Below, in pieces: positions 51,980-61,281 of a stretch of DNA of 64,000 nt (within the stretch, counting starts at the first letter, position 1; every line of letters begins with the position of its first letter). Source of the stretch: Caballeronia turbans (GTDB lineage: Bacteria > Pseudomonadota > Gammaproteobacteria > Burkholderiales > Burkholderiaceae). Both the position numbers and the translations under genes were made by a program. The DNA lies in the NCBI GenBank assembly GCA_001544655.2, contig FCOD02000001.1, positions 466,052 through 530,051 on the forward strand, given 5' to 3'. A model generated the notes under the pieces. That model searched no databases. It was not told where the DNA came from and worked only from the letters and a program-made list of their open reading frames with translations.

Positions 51980-53439
51980 TTCGTCGTCTCCGTTTTTTCG
52001 CTGGCGGTCTTGATTACGTCGTCGTCGCCGGTCACGCTCCAGCCGCCGCCCAGCGAGCGATAAAGCGCCACCGCCGCGAGCGCGTGTTCGCGTTTCGATT
52101 GATTCAGCGCATCGGCGTCGCGCAGATAGGATTGCTGGGCGTCGAGCACATCGAGAAAACTGGCCGCGCCGCCCTTGTACAACTGCGTCGAGAGCGTCAG
52201 CGACTGGCCCGATGCAGAGAGCGCATCGGTCAGGCGCGCGGTCGATTCGGTCGTGCTGACGAGATCGCTGCGCGTATCCTCGACATCCTTCAGGGCTTCG
52301 AGCATCGTCTGACGCAGACGCAGTTCCGATTCACGCATCTTGCTCTGGTTCTGCTCGATCTGCGCCGTGATGCGCCCGGCGTTGAAGATCGGGCTCGTCG
52401 CGTTGAGCGCGGCCGAGAACAGGTTGTCAGTCAGCGTCGGCAAGCCGAGATACGACGATGCGAGCAAGCCATCCGACAGTCGAAGCGAAAACTTCGGATA
52501 GCGCTCCGCACGCGCGACCCCGACTTCCGCCGCGCGCTGCTGCACGGTCGCGTACGCGACGAGCACATCGGGACGGCGCAACAACGCTTCGGACGGCAAC
52601 ATCTGCGGCGCGCCGCTCGCGGGCACCGGAATGACGGGCGCCGCGCCCGGATTCGCGAGCATCAGCTTGTCGATGGATTCCGGCGTGCGTCCCGAATACA
52701 CCGCGATCAGGCTCAACTGATGCTGAATCGTCGCCTGCGTGCGCGGTACGCGCGATTGCAGATCGCTCAACTGATTCTGCGCCCGCGCGACATCGAGCTT
52801 CGTCGAGAGACCGTATTGCAGACGACGTTGCGTGAGCTTCAACGCGCGCTCGCGAATCTCCAGGTTGTCTTGCAGGATCTTCAGTTCGGCTTGCGCCCAG
52901 CGCAGATCGACATACGCGGCGGCCGTGTCGGCGGCGAGCGCGAGCCTGATGTGATCGGCCGCGTGTTCACGCCCGACGAGCTGCGCCTGCGATGCGAGCA
53001 ATTCCAGGCGCTCGCCGCCGAACACATCGGGCGTCCAGCTCAACGTCAGGCCGAAGCCCGCCTGCTTCACATAGCCGAGCGGCGGCGGCGTGTTCTGGCG
53101 CGAGTACGATCCGCCCGCGCCCGCATCCAGTTGCGGCAGCAAGGCCGCGCGCCGTTGCGTCGTGAGCGCCTCCGCCTGCTTCACGCGCTCGACCGCCGCC
53201 TGAACATCGAGGTTGTCGTTCAACACCGACGCGACCAGTTCATGCATGACCGGATCGTTGAACTGATTCCACCATGTAGCGGGATCGACGGCCTGTTTCG
53301 GCACATCGACACTCCAGTCCGCGGGCGCGGTCGCGTTCACGGTCGCGGGAAGATCGGCGTGCGTCTCGGGCTGCACGGCGCACGCGGCGAGCGTCAGACA
53401 TGTCACGCCTGCAAGTATGTGGGCGAGAAGTTTCTTCAT
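51976..53439 (-). CDS. Outer-membrane factor lipoprotein (NodT/OprM family) of an efflux system
   Basis: This 487-residue protein has a lipobox LAAC near residue 20. The alpha-barrel OMF repeats follow: DWSVDVPKQAVDPATWW, NDPVMHELVASVLNDNLDV, then LLRRPDVLVAYATVQQRAAEVGVARAERYP in the second repeat, and GGAASFLDVLDAQQSYL. It forms the outer-membrane tunnel. It lies 16 bases after the MFS gene, and the thioesterase overlaps its end. I start it at ATG 53439. The full set is an EmrAB-TolC-type tripartite pump. Confidence 0.92.
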   Translation of the reverse strand: MKKLLAHILAGVTCLTLAACAVQPETHADLPATVNATAPADWSVDVPKQAVDPATWWNQFNDPVMHELVASVLNDNLDVQAAVERVKQAEALTTQRRAALLPQLDAGAGGSYSRQNTPPPLGYVKQAGFGLTLSWTPDVFGGERLELLASQAQLVGREHAADHIRLALAADTAAAYVDLRWAQAELKILQDNLEIRERALKLTQRRLQYGLSTKLDVARAQNQLSDLQSRVPRTQATIQHQLSLIAVYSGRTPESIDKLMLANPGAAPVIPVPASGAPQMLPSEALLRRPDVLVAYATVQQRAAEVGVARAERYPKFSLRLSDGLLASSYLGLPTLTDNLFSAALNATSPIFNAGRITAQIEQNQSKMRESELRLRQTMLEALKDVEDTRSDLVSTTESTARLTDALSASGQSLTLSTQLYKGGAASFLDVLDAQQSYLRDADALNQSKREHALAAVALYRSLGGGWSVTGDDDVIKTASEKTETTK

Positions 53440-53455
53440 GATCGAAGCATCCGGT

Positions 53456-55030
53456 TCAATGCGCATCCGAGGAAGGCGGCGCGCTCGTGATCGGCTTGGC
53501 GAACATCACCGTCATCAGGCCGAAAAGAAAGCACAGGGCGAGCACGTAGAAGCAATCGGCGAAGGTCAGCACGAGGGCTTCGCGCATCACGAGCGCATGC
53601 AGCGATGCCAGACCCGCCTGCGACGCATTCAGCGCATCGCCCGCGACGGATGCCAGATGCGCGGAGCTGCGCGAGAGCAGATCGTCGATGACAGGCCTGC
53701 CGATCGTCACGTTCTCATTCAGGCGCAGGTAATGCAGGTTGAGGCGATCGTTGAGCATCGTCGCGCTCACCGCGATGCCGATCGCGCCGCCGAGATTGCG
53801 CATCAGATTGAAGAGCCCGCTCGCCGACTTGAGCCGCGACGGCGGCAGCGAACCGAGGGCCATCGTCACGATGGGCGGCACCGCGAATTGCTGACCGATG
53901 CCGCGCAGTGCCTGAGGAAGAAGGAACTGTTGCCAGCCCCAGTCGTGCGTCAGCGGCGTATAGAAGTAACAGCCCGCGCCAAAGCAGAGCAGCCCGAATG
54001 CGAGCAGCACGCGCATGTCGATGAAACGCGACGCGAAACCGTACACGCCGATGGAAAGCAACTGGAAGCAGCCGACCGACAGCAGCGCGAGACCGGTATC
54101 CAGCGAATCGAAGCCCCGCACGCGGGCGAGAAACACCGGCGTCAGGAACACCGACACGAAGATGCCGATGCCCGTCACGAACGACAGCACACTGCCGATC
54201 GCGAAGTTGCGCACGGCGAGCGCACGCAGATCGACGATCGGGTCCTTCGCCGTGAATGCATGCACGAGGAACAGGAATCCGCAGATCGCCGAAATCCACG
54301 TACACGCGATGATCACCTCATCGCCGAACCAGTTCTTGCGCGGCCCTTCCTCGAGCACGTATTCCAGACAGCCGAGAAAGCCCGACATCAACACGATGCC
54401 GAGATAGTCGCCTTTTTTCAGCAGCGAAAGATCGGGCGCATCGACATGCACGTACTTCGGCACGAGCAGCGCGACGACGAGACCCGGCACGACGTTCAGA
54501 TAGAAGAGCCAGTGCCACGACCATTGATCGGTGATCCATCCGCCGATCACGGGTCCGATCGCGGGCGCGAGCGACGCCAGCGCGCCGATCGTGGTCGATG
54601 CAATCAATCGCTGCTTGCCGGGAAAGAGCACGAACGCGGTCGTGAACACGGTCGGGATCATCGCGGCGCCGAGCGCGCCTTGCAGGCCGCGAAAGAGGAT
54701 CATCGAGTTGATGTCCCAGGCCATGCCGCACAGCATGCTCGTGATCGTGAAGCCGACCGCCGAGGCAACGAAGAGCCAGCGCGTGGAGAACACTTTCGAG
54801 AGCCAGCCCGACATCGGAATGACGAGAATTTCCGCGATCAGATACGACGTCTGCACCCAGGACAGCTCATCCTGGCTCGCGGACAAGCCGCCGCCGATAT
54901 CCTTCAGCGACGAGGCCACGATCTGAATATCCAGCGTCGCCATGAAGAAGCCGAGGCACATCAGCGCGAACGCGAACACGCGCTGTTTTATCGGCTGGCT
55001 CGCGGGATCGGAGGGAATGGTGTGGGTCAT
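53456..55030 (-). CDS. emrB: DHA2-family MFS drug exporter, EmrB type
   Basis: This 524-residue protein has about 14 membrane helices. The DHA2 motifs are LDIQIVASSLKDIGGGLSAS (helix 1), YLIAEILVIPMSGWLSKVFSTRW (motif A) and LQGALGAAMIPT. It is the inner-membrane pump. It starts at ATG 55030; the reading frame is also open far upstream, but that part lies within the emrA gene in another frame. It is 11 bases after emrA. Its specificity is unknown; EmrB proteins export hydrophobic or aromatic toxic compounds. Confidence 0.93.
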   Translation of the reverse strand: MTHTIPSDPASQPIKQRVFAFALMCLGFFMATLDIQIVASSLKDIGGGLSASQDELSWVQTSYLIAEILVIPMSGWLSKVFSTRWLFVASAVGFTITSMLCGMAWDINSMILFRGLQGALGAAMIPTVFTTAFVLFPGKQRLIASTTIGALASLAPAIGPVIGGWITDQWSWHWLFYLNVVPGLVVALLVPKYVHVDAPDLSLLKKGDYLGIVLMSGFLGCLEYVLEEGPRKNWFGDEVIIACTWISAICGFLFLVHAFTAKDPIVDLRALAVRNFAIGSVLSFVTGIGIFVSVFLTPVFLARVRGFDSLDTGLALLSVGCFQLLSIGVYGFASRFIDMRVLLAFGLLCFGAGCYFYTPLTHDWGWQQFLLPQALRGIGQQFAVPPIVTMALGSLPPSRLKSASGLFNLMRNLGGAIGIAVSATMLNDRLNLHYLRLNENVTIGRPVIDDLLSRSSAHLASVAGDALNASQAGLASLHALVMREALVLTFADCFYVLALCFLFGLMTVMFAKPITSAPPSSDAH

Positions 55031-55041
55031 CGCCGCGCTCC

Positions 55042-56133
55042 TCAGCCGTTCGACTGCTTGCCGAGATGAACCTTGACGGTCGCCGAAAGGCCGGGACGCA
55101 GGACCGATTCCATGCCCTTCGGCACATCGAGACGGATGCGCACGGGCACGCGCTGCACGATCTTCGTGAAGTTGCCGGTTGCATTCTCCGCCGGCAACAC
55201 ACTGAAGGTGGCGCCCGTGGCAGGCGCGAGACTGTCGACGTGGCCGGTGAGCGGCACGCTCGATGCGTCCAGCTCGATGTCCGCTTCGTCGCCCGCGCGC
55301 ATCTTCTTCAGCTGGTCTTCCTTGAAGTTCGCATCGACCCAAAGGCCGCTGGAAGGCACGATGGTCAGGAGCGAAGTACCGACGTTCGCGAGCACGCCCA
55401 CGCGCGCCGTGCGATTGCCGACGTAGCCATCGACGGGCGAGCGGATCGTCGTGTACTCGACATTCAGTTGCGCGACGCGGCGTGCCGCTTCGGCCGTCGC
55501 AACGCGCGCCTGGGCATCCGCGATCTGCGCTTCGATCACGCTCGACTGGCGCTTGGCCGCCACCAGCGACGCGCCGCTTCGATCCACCGCCGCCTGCGCC
55601 TTCGTATAGTCGGCGTCCGCGCGTTCGACGATCTGGTTCGACACCGCATCGTCCTTCACGAGCTCGCGATAACGCGAGCGATCCTGTGCGCTGCGCGTGA
55701 GTTCCGCCGACGAAGCGCGCACTTCCGCCTGCTGCTGGTTGATGACGGCCGCCTGCAACGCATCCTTCGCCTGCAACTCGATCACCGCCGCACGCGCGCC
55801 CGCCAATTCGGCGTCGGCTTGCGCGAGGCGTGCGTCGTAGTCGCGCGCATCGAGGCGGATCAGCACCTGTCCGGCCTTCACGCGCTGGTTGTCCTGCACG
55901 AGCACATCGGTGACGAAGCCGTTGACCTTCGGCGCGAGCACCGTGACATCGCCGCCCACGTAGGCATCGTCGGTCGTCTGAACGAAGCGCAGCACGAGCG
56001 CCCACCAGGTCGCCGCGGCGATCAGCGCGAGCCCGACCAGCCCGAGCGCGAGCAGCATCCAGGGAATCTTGCGCGCCGGCCGCGCGAGGGCCGGCGCCGC
56101 GACCGATGGAATATTCGTCGTAGGTGTCGTCAT
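55042..56133 (-). CDS. emrA: HlyD/EmrA-type membrane fusion protein
   Basis: This 363-residue protein has one N-terminal membrane helix (about 25-45). The lipoyl/barrel-sandwich half is FVQTTDDAYVGGDVTVLAPKVNGFV, followed by a long alpha-helical hairpin with many Ala and Gln, and the second half with SPVDGYVGNRTARVGVLANVGTSLLTIVP. It connects the MFS pump to the outer-membrane factor. It is the first gene of the operon. Two identical palindromes lie just upstream and probably control it. Confidence 0.93.
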   Translation of the reverse strand: MTTPTTNIPSVAAPALARPARKIPWMLLALGLVGLALIAAATWWALVLRFVQTTDDAYVGGDVTVLAPKVNGFVTDVLVQDNQRVKAGQVLIRLDARDYDARLAQADAELAGARAAVIELQAKDALQAAVINQQQAEVRASSAELTRSAQDRSRYRELVKDDAVSNQIVERADADYTKAQAAVDRSGASLVAAKRQSSVIEAQIADAQARVATAEAARRVAQLNVEYTTIRSPVDGYVGNRTARVGVLANVGTSLLTIVPSSGLWVDANFKEDQLKKMRAGDEADIELDASSVPLTGHVDSLAPATGATFSVLPAENATGNFTKIVQRVPVRIRLDVPKGMESVLRPGLSATVKVHLGKQSNG

Positions 56134-56144
56134 TTGTGGTTATA

Positions 56145-56156
56145 GTGCATATGCAC
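56145..56156. promoter_or_regulatory. Palindrome GTGCATATGCAC, proximal operator candidate of the emr operon
   Basis: A perfect 12-base palindrome, 12 bases before the emrA start codon on the minus strand. A TATAAC element lies between it and the start. An identical copy lies at 56213. Twin identical sites before an efflux operon are typical of repressors of the MarR or TetR type. Confidence 0.6.
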
Positions 56157-56212
56157 AATCTGAATTGAAGAAAGGGCAAATCCGCTGCCCGTCATAGCCC
56201 GGAAGACTAGAT

Positions 56213-56224
56213 GTGCATATGCAC
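56213..56224. promoter_or_regulatory. Palindrome GTGCATATGCAC, distal operator candidate of the emr operon
   Basis: This is an exact copy of the palindrome at 56145-56156, 68 bases further from the emrA start and between it and the LysR stop. I saw no other copy in the parts of the window I checked. The cognate regulator is not evident nearby; the LysR at 56291 is only one possibility. Confidence 0.6.
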
Positions 56225-56290
56225 CACGTCAACCGTCACGGCGCGCACGAATGAATAACGCTGGCGGAAAGAATCGCGGCGAGCCTTGCG

Positions 56291-57229
56291 TCACAAGGCT
56301 TGCAGGCCAGTTTTTGGCTCGCCGGACAGCACGCCTTCGTCGGCGCAAAAGCGCACCGCATGCTCGACGAACGCGCGCACCTTGGCCGGCAGGAGCGCGC
56401 GCGTGCTGTAGGCGATGCGAATCTCGATGGCGGAATCGACGCGCTCATACGCGTCGAGCAGCGTGACGAGCCGCCCCGCCCCGACTTCCTGCGCGATGAG
56501 CGCCGTCGGCAACACGCCGATGCCGAATCCCTGCAGCACCATCTCGCGATTGAACACCGCGCTGTTCGACGCGATGTCGTGATCGAGCGGCACGCGCAAT
56601 TCCTCGCCGCCGATGCGAAACGTGAGCGCGGGCTTGCGGATCGACGGCGACATCGGCACGAACACATGATCGACGAGTTCGGACGGGTGACGCGGCGCGG
56701 GACGCTGCGCGAGATACGCGGGACTCGCGACGAGGACGAGCGGAATGGTTTCGAGCAGGCGCGTGACGGCCGTATCGGTGGAGAGCATGAACGGCAGCAC
56801 GATCGCGAGATCGTAGCCCTCGCCGACGAGATCGATGGGCCGCTCTGTCAGCGTCACGTCGAGGCGCACCTGCGGATGCGCGCGCCGGAAACTCGCGACG
56901 AGCGGCGCATAGCGGCTCGTCATCACCGTCGTGTGCGCCACGAGCCGCAACAGCCCCGTCGCCTCGCTCGCGCGGTTCGATGCGCGCTCTTCCATCGCCT
57001 GGAGTTCGTCGAGCAGGCGCGAGCAGTCGGAGAAGAAGCGTTCCGCGGTCTCGGTCAATGAAATCTGCCGCGTCGTGCGATTGAAAAGCCGGCTGCCGAG
57101 TCGCTCTTCGAGGCCCGCGATCGCGCGCGACACGACGGGCGGCGACAAGCCGAGTATGTCGGCCGCACGCGCGAAGCTCTTCGCTTCGACCACCGTGCAA
57201 AACACCTTCAGGCTCGTCAGATAGTCCAT
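56291..57229 (-). CDS. LysR-family transcriptional regulator (divergent from the AhpD-like gene)
   Basis: This 312-residue LysR has its HTH in residues 1-60 (LKVFCTVVEAKSFARAADILGLSPPVVSRAIAGLEE) and an effector domain after about 90. It belongs to the group with DmlR-like spacing (RLFNRTTRQISLTET). It is divergent from the carboxymuconolactone decarboxylase-like gene, with a 10-base-arm palindrome in between. It also ends about 160 bases before the emrA start, so either neighbour could be its target. Confidence 0.88.
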   Translation of the reverse strand: MDYLTSLKVFCTVVEAKSFARAADILGLSPPVVSRAIAGLEERLGSRLFNRTTRQISLTETAERFFSDCSRLLDELQAMEERASNRASEATGLLRLVAHTTVMTSRYAPLVASFRRAHPQVRLDVTLTERPIDLVGEGYDLAIVLPFMLSTDTAVTRLLETIPLVLVASPAYLAQRPAPRHPSELVDHVFVPMSPSIRKPALTFRIGGEELRVPLDHDIASNSAVFNREMVLQGFGIGVLPTALIAQEVGAGRLVTLLDAYERVDSAIEIRIAYSTRALLPAKVRAFVEHAVRFCADEGVLSGEPKTGLQAL

Positions 57230-57300
57230 GTGCGTGATCGTGATGCGCGCGCAGAGCCTCGATCATGGCATGAAGCGGCTGCCTTCGCACGATGAGACGA

Positions 57301-57325
57301 TCGCGCGGCTTAACGAGCCGCGCGA
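57301..57325. promoter_or_regulatory. Palindrome between LysR and AhpD-like genes
   Basis: TCGCGCGGCT (57301-57310) and AGCCGCGCGA (57316-57325) form perfect 10-base arms around TAACG. It lies between the divergent starts at 57229 and 57406. It may be a LysR operator or a leader hairpin. Confidence 0.45.
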
Positions 57326-57405
57326 GCATTCACGCGAAAGACGCATGCGCCTAAAGTTCGATCCATGCCATCGCGATGGCCAACCACTGAACGAAGGAGC
57401 ACACC

Positions 57406-57942
57406 ATGTCACGTCTATCCCAGATCAACGTCAACGAAGCAACGGGCGCTACCGCCGACCTTTTCGCCGCCATCAAGAAGGCCGCCGGCCGCGTGCCGAA
57501 TGCTTACGCGACCATCGGCACGCACAGCCCCGCCGCGCTCGGCGCCGCGCTCAACGGCGATGCGATTCTCGCGAAGAGCAGCCTCGACAAGGCCGACGTC
57601 GAAGCGATCAAGCTCGCCGTCAGCGAACTCGTGGGTTGTGACTACTGTGCCGCCGCGCACACTGTCGTCGGCAAGATGGTCGGGCTCTCGCAACGGGAAA
57701 CGCAGCAGATCCGCGCGGGCGAAGCGACCGGCAATGCGAAGCGCGACGCGCTCGTGCGCTTCGTGCGGCACGTCGCGGGTTCCACCGGCACGGTCGATGC
57801 GGCGCGTCTGAATGAAGTGCGCGAAGCGGGCTACACGGAGGCGCAAGTCATCGACACGCTGTTCGCGATGAGCGTCATCAACTTCACGAACCTCGTGAAT
57901 CGCGTGAACGACACGACGCTCGACTTCCCGGCGCTCGTCTGA
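57406..57942 (+). CDS. Carboxymuconolactone decarboxylase / AhpD-like peroxidase family protein
   Basis: This 178-residue protein has the AhpD-type active site VGCDYCAAAH with Cys78, Cys81 and His85 and the helix before it (DKADVEAIKLAVSEL). Such proteins act as peroxidase partners or detoxify electrophiles; the CMD name reflects the fold. It is divergent from a LysR gene, an arrangement common for LysR-induced AhpD-like genes. It starts at ATG 57406 after GGAG. The stop is one base from the convergent slipin stop. Confidence 0.9.
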   Translation: MSRLSQINVNEATGATADLFAAIKKAAGRVPNAYATIGTHSPAALGAALNGDAILAKSSLDKADVEAIKLAVSELVGCDYCAAAHTVVGKMVGLSQRETQQIRAGEATGNAKRDALVRFVRHVAGSTGTVDAARLNEVREAGYTEAQVIDTLFAMSVINFTNLVNRVNDTTLDFPALV

Positions 57943-57943
57943 G

Positions 57944-58711
57944 CTACGCCGAGCCCTTGGTCAACCGGTCGATGACGGAACTCACGAGATCGACCGGCAC
58001 CGGAAAGATGATCGTCGAGTTCTTGTCGCCGGCGATCGACGTCAGGGTTTGCAGATAGCGCAGTTGCATCGCCTGCGGCGCCTGCGCGAGCATCTGCGCG
58101 GCCTGCAAGAGCTTTTCGGACGCCTGCAACTCCCCTTCCGCATGAATGATCTTCGCGCGGCGCTCGCGCTCCGCTTCGGCCTGTCGGGCGATCGCGCGGA
58201 TCATCGTCTCGTTGATGTCGACGTCTTTGATCTCGACGTTCGATACCTTGATGCCCCACGCGTCGGTCTGCGAATCGAGCACACGCTGAATGTCGGCGTT
58301 GAGGCGCTCGCGCTCGGACAGCAGTTCGTCTAGCTCGTGCTTGCCGAGGATCGCGCGCAGCGTGGTCTGCGCGAGCTGGCTCGTCGCTTCGAGAAAGCGG
58401 GCGACCTGGATCACCGCCTTCTCCGGATCGACGACACGAAAGTACACGACCGCATTCACTTTCACCGAGACGTTGTCGCGCGTGATGACGTCCTGCGGCG
58501 GCACGTCGAACACGACGGTGCGCAAGTCCATGCGCACGACCTGCTGCACGACCGGAATGATCAGCACGAGCCCCGGTCCTTTCACTTTCCAGAAGCGGCC
58601 GAGCATGAACACGACGCCGCGCTCGTACTCGCGAAAGATGCGCACCGCCGATGCGACGATGAAGATGACGAACGCAATCAGGATGCCGCTGAAACCAAAG
58701 GTAAGCCCCAT
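57944..58711 (-). CDS. Slipin (SPFH/stomatin-family) membrane protein
   Basis: This 255-residue protein has an N-terminal membrane segment (about 5-25) and the SPFH/band 7 domain: [44 protein letters not shown], and then a coiled coil [23 protein letters not shown]. It forms large assemblies in lipid microdomains. The NfeD gene upstream (25 bases away) is its usual partner: NfeD proteases cleave or regulate the slipin. Confidence 0.93.
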   Translation of the reverse strand: MGLTFGFSGILIAFVIFIVASAVRIFREYERGVVFMLGRFWKVKGPGLVLIIPVVQQVVRMDLRTVVFDVPPQDVITRDNVSVKVNAVVYFRVVDPEKAVIQVARFLEATSQLAQTTLRAILGKHELDELLSERERLNADIQRVLDSQTDAWGIKVSNVEIKDVDINETMIRAIARQAEAERERRAKIIHAEGELQASEKLLQAAQMLAQAPQAMQLRYLQTLTSIAGDKNSTIIFPVPVDLVSSVIDRLTKGSA

Positions 58712-58736
58712 TTTCCAAGCCTCTTCGTCGATGTGT

Positions 58737-60143
58737 TCAGGAGTGACCGGCCTCGCGTTCGCCGTCGATCGGCTCGACGGTCAGCGTCAGGCCTTGACGC
58801 GAGATCACGCGCACGCGCGCGCCTTCGTGCGGCAACGCCCGCGACGCGGCCGGCTGCACGCGCCATCGTTCGCCCCGCACGCGCGCCCAGCCGCTTTCGG
58901 ACTCGTGCGCCAGCATCACGCCGATGCTGCCGAGCATCGCTTCGCCGCCGCTCACGACAGGCCGCTTGCGCGCCCGCAACGCGACGCCCGACACGGTGAA
59001 AACGAACAGCGCCGTGAAAAGCGCGAGCCCGATGACGACGCCGATGGGAATGCCGAAGCCCGGCACGTCCGTATCGATCAGCATGAGCGCGCCGATCGCG
59101 AACGCGATGACGCCGCCGATGCCGAGCGAGCCGAACGTCGGCAGAAACATTTCCGCGACCAGAAAGCCCATGCCGAGCACGATCAAGCCGAGTCCGACGA
59201 AACTGATCGGCAATAGTTGCAGAGCAAACAATCCGACGAGCAGGCAGATCGCGCCCGCCACGCCCGGCAGCACCATGCCGGGATTCGCGAACTCGAAGAA
59301 GAGCCCGTACATGCCGATCATCATCAGAATCAGCGCGACGCTCGGGTCCGTGATCGTCGCGAGAAAGCGGCTGCGCCAGTCGGGTTGCACGACGACGAGC
59401 GGCGCGTGTTTCGTCGCGAGAACGTGATCGCCGCTCACGGTTTTGACACGACGGCCGTCGAGCTTGGCGAGCAGGTCGGGAACATCGTTGGCGGTGAGGT
59501 CGATGACGTTCTGCGCCAGCGCTTCCGTCGCCGACAGCGCGACCGCCTCGCGCACCGCGCGCTCCGCCCATTGCGCGTTGCGTCCGCGCAGTTGCGCGAG
59601 GCCGCGGATGTAGGCGGCGGCGTCCTGCATCTGCTTGCGGGTTTCGGTCGATTGCCCGGCGGGTTCGGCGCGTGCGCCCGATGCGGCCTTGCCCGTGCCC
59701 GCCGGCTCGCGCTCCGGTCCGCCCAAGCCGAGCTGCACCGGCGACGCCGCGCCGAGGTTCGTGCCCGGCGCCATCGCCGCGACGTGGCTCGCGTAGGTGA
59801 TGTACGTGCCGGCGCTCGCCGCACGCGCACCGCTCGGCGCAATGAACGCGGCCACCGGCACCGGGGACGCAAGGATCGCCTGGATGATCGAGCGCATCGA
59901 GAGATCGAGCCCGCCCGGCGTATCGAGTTCCAGCACGGCGAGCTGCGCGCGCTCGTCCGCTGCCCGGGCAAGCGCGCGCACGACGAAATCCGCGCTAGCC
60001 GGGCCGATCGCACCCTTCAGCGGAATCACGACGACCGGCGCGGTCGCGGCGGCGGGCGCGCTCATCGGCGCGAGTGCAAACCCGATCAGCAACAGCGCGC
60101 AGCGTGCGCAAGTCCACAGCCAGTCGGCGAGGTTCGTTCTCAT
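58737..60143 (-). CDS. NfeD-family long membrane serine protease, slipin partner
   Basis: This 468-residue protein has a signal or anchor peptide and a ClpP-like serine protease domain (about 35-230), with the nucleophile expected at Ser110 in [10 protein letters not shown]. Several membrane helices follow (about 255-390), and a C-terminal OB-fold NfeD domain (about 400-460). It is the full-length (NfeD1b) form. It acts with slipin in membrane protein quality control. A low-complexity Gly/Ala/Glu insertion ([19 protein letters not shown], about 145-163) lies in the protease domain. Operon with the slipin gene. Confidence 0.9.
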   Translation of the reverse strand: MRTNLADWLWTCARCALLLIGFALAPMSAPAAATAPVVVIPLKGAIGPASADFVVRALARAADERAQLAVLELDTPGGLDLSMRSIIQAILASPVPVAAFIAPSGARAASAGTYITYASHVAAMAPGTNLGAASPVQLGLGGPEREPAGTGKAASGARAEPAGQSTETRKQMQDAAAYIRGLAQLRGRNAQWAERAVREAVALSATEALAQNVIDLTANDVPDLLAKLDGRRVKTVSGDHVLATKHAPLVVVQPDWRSRFLATITDPSVALILMMIGMYGLFFEFANPGMVLPGVAGAICLLVGLFALQLLPISFVGLGLIVLGMGFLVAEMFLPTFGSLGIGGVIAFAIGALMLIDTDVPGFGIPIGVVIGLALFTALFVFTVSGVALRARKRPVVSGGEAMLGSIGVMLAHESESGWARVRGERWRVQPAASRALPHEGARVRVISRQGLTLTVEPIDGEREAGHS

Positions 60144-60217
60144 CGGCGAAAACCGGGCGCGCGCGTGCGCGGCGGTTCCTCGTTTGGTCTCTCTTTTAGC
60201 TTAGGTCAATTGCGAAA

Positions 60218-60694
60218 TCACGGCCGCCGTGTCGTGCGATCGATGACTTTTTCGACATCGGCCGTCTCACCGAGTGCCGACACGAAGCGCGCCGTGTCGA
60301 AATCGCGCGACACGCAGCCGTCGAGATAGATGAAGCGGCGCTGCAGCGTGAGCCAGAGGCTCGTCTTCTCGCGCCATTGCAGCGACGCGTTCAGCGAATT
60401 CAGGCGGCGCGTCACGCTTTCGGCGATCTCCTTGTCGTAGAGATAGCTGTTCGAAAGGCGGCAGCGGCCCGCGATCCAGCAGCTATTGCCGCGCTCGATC
60501 CGGTAATGCGCTTCCTCCAGCCATTCGTGCGGGGTTTCGAACGGGCCGCGCGGCGCGGCGCAATCGGCGATGGCGCTCGATACGTGCAGGAAGGGATCGT
60601 TGCCGCGATTCTCGCGTTCGTCGTCGGCGGCGCACGTGAGCGACGACGCCGCCAGCACGACGATGAACGCGAGCGTTTTTCTCTCTGAAAGCAT
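60218..60694 (-). CDS. Secreted BON-like hypothetical protein
   Basis: This 158-residue protein has a signal peptide (TLAFIVVLAASSLTCAA) and four Cys residues in the mature part (after the signal), two of them in the N-terminal CWIAGRC. The C-terminal half (DKEIAESVTRRLNSLN, then RRFIYLDGCVSRDFDTARF and DVEKVIDR) has the rhythm of a BON domain, which binds phospholipid or peptidoglycan. I start it at ATG 60694; ATGs at 60703, 60727 and 60748 are alternatives. The function is unknown. Confidence 0.7.
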   Translation of the reverse strand: MLSERKTLAFIVVLAASSLTCAADDERENRGNDPFLHVSSAIADCAAPRGPFETPHEWLEEAHYRIERGNSCWIAGRCRLSNSYLYDKEIAESVTRRLNSLNASLQWREKTSLWLTLQRRFIYLDGCVSRDFDTARFVSALGETADVEKVIDRTTRRP

Positions 60695-60828
60695 TCGGAC
60701 CATCGTGCGCGCCTTGCATCGAGCCATCGTCCAGACAGCATAGTTCATGGAATCGGAACGAACCGGCGCGCGGGAAGCCGGTAAACTCAGGAGGCGGCGC
60801 ATCGCCCATTTCTCGCACCGAGACCGAC

Positions 60829-61248
60829 ATGAAACAGGCACTCCACCATCTGACGGTCGCGACAGGCTCGCGCGGCCTGCACGAAGTCACCCGCGACATC
60901 GACCGCTGGATCGATCTTCAGGACATTCGCACCGGCCTGCTCACGCTGTTTTGCCGGCATACGTCGGCATCGCTGCTGATTCAGGAGAACGCCGATCCCG
61001 ACGTGCGCGCGGACCTCGAGCGCTACTTCGAGGCGGTGGCGCCCGAAGCGCCCGGCCGCTACGTGCACGACACCGAAGGCCCCGACGACATGCCCGCGCA
61101 CCTGCGCACCGCCCTCACCTCCGTGCAGCTTTCGATTCCCGTCGAGGCGGGCCGCATGGTGCTCGGCACGTGGCAAGGCATCTACATCTTCGAGCATCGG
61201 ACGGCGCAGCATCAGCGCGAGCTCGTCTTGCATCTGATCGGCGAGTGA
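60829..61248 (+). CDS. YjbQ-family protein (UPF0047, secondary thiamine-phosphate synthase)
   Basis: This 139-residue protein matches UPF0047: GLLTLFCRHTSASLLIQENADPDVRADLE, then HDTEGPDDMPAHLRTAL and GTWQGIYIFEHRT. E. coli YjbQ has weak thiamine-phosphate synthase activity, and the true role is uncertain. His residues of the signature form a metal site. The start is ATG 60829. The next gene, an aspartate carbamoyltransferase, begins 33 bases after its stop, with a palindrome in between. Confidence 0.92.
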   Translation: MKQALHHLTVATGSRGLHEVTRDIDRWIDLQDIRTGLLTLFCRHTSASLLIQENADPDVRADLERYFEAVAPEAPGRYVHDTEGPDDMPAHLRTALTSVQLSIPVEAGRMVLGTWQGIYIFEHRTAQHQRELVLHLIGE

Positions 61249-61251
61249 CCT

Positions 61252-61272
61252 AATATACGCACCGCGTATATT
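61252..61272. promoter_or_regulatory. 21-base palindrome before the HTH-carbamoyltransferase gene (site 1)
   Basis: AATATACGC (61252-61260) and GCGTATATT (61264-61272) are perfect arms around ACC. The site ends 9 bases before the GTG start and begins just after the yjbQ stop. A near-copy lies inside the following gene at 61500-61518. An operator for the encoded HTH is a natural hypothesis. Confidence 0.65.
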
Positions 61273-61281
61273 CAGGGAGCG

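Noticed and set aside
53456-56179. A 907-residue frame that looks like an adaptor-pump fusion
   Set aside because: Its first 383 codons read emrA in the wrong frame and give Arg/Gly-rich sequence. The real MFS protein starts at 55030 and EmrA is a separate frame.
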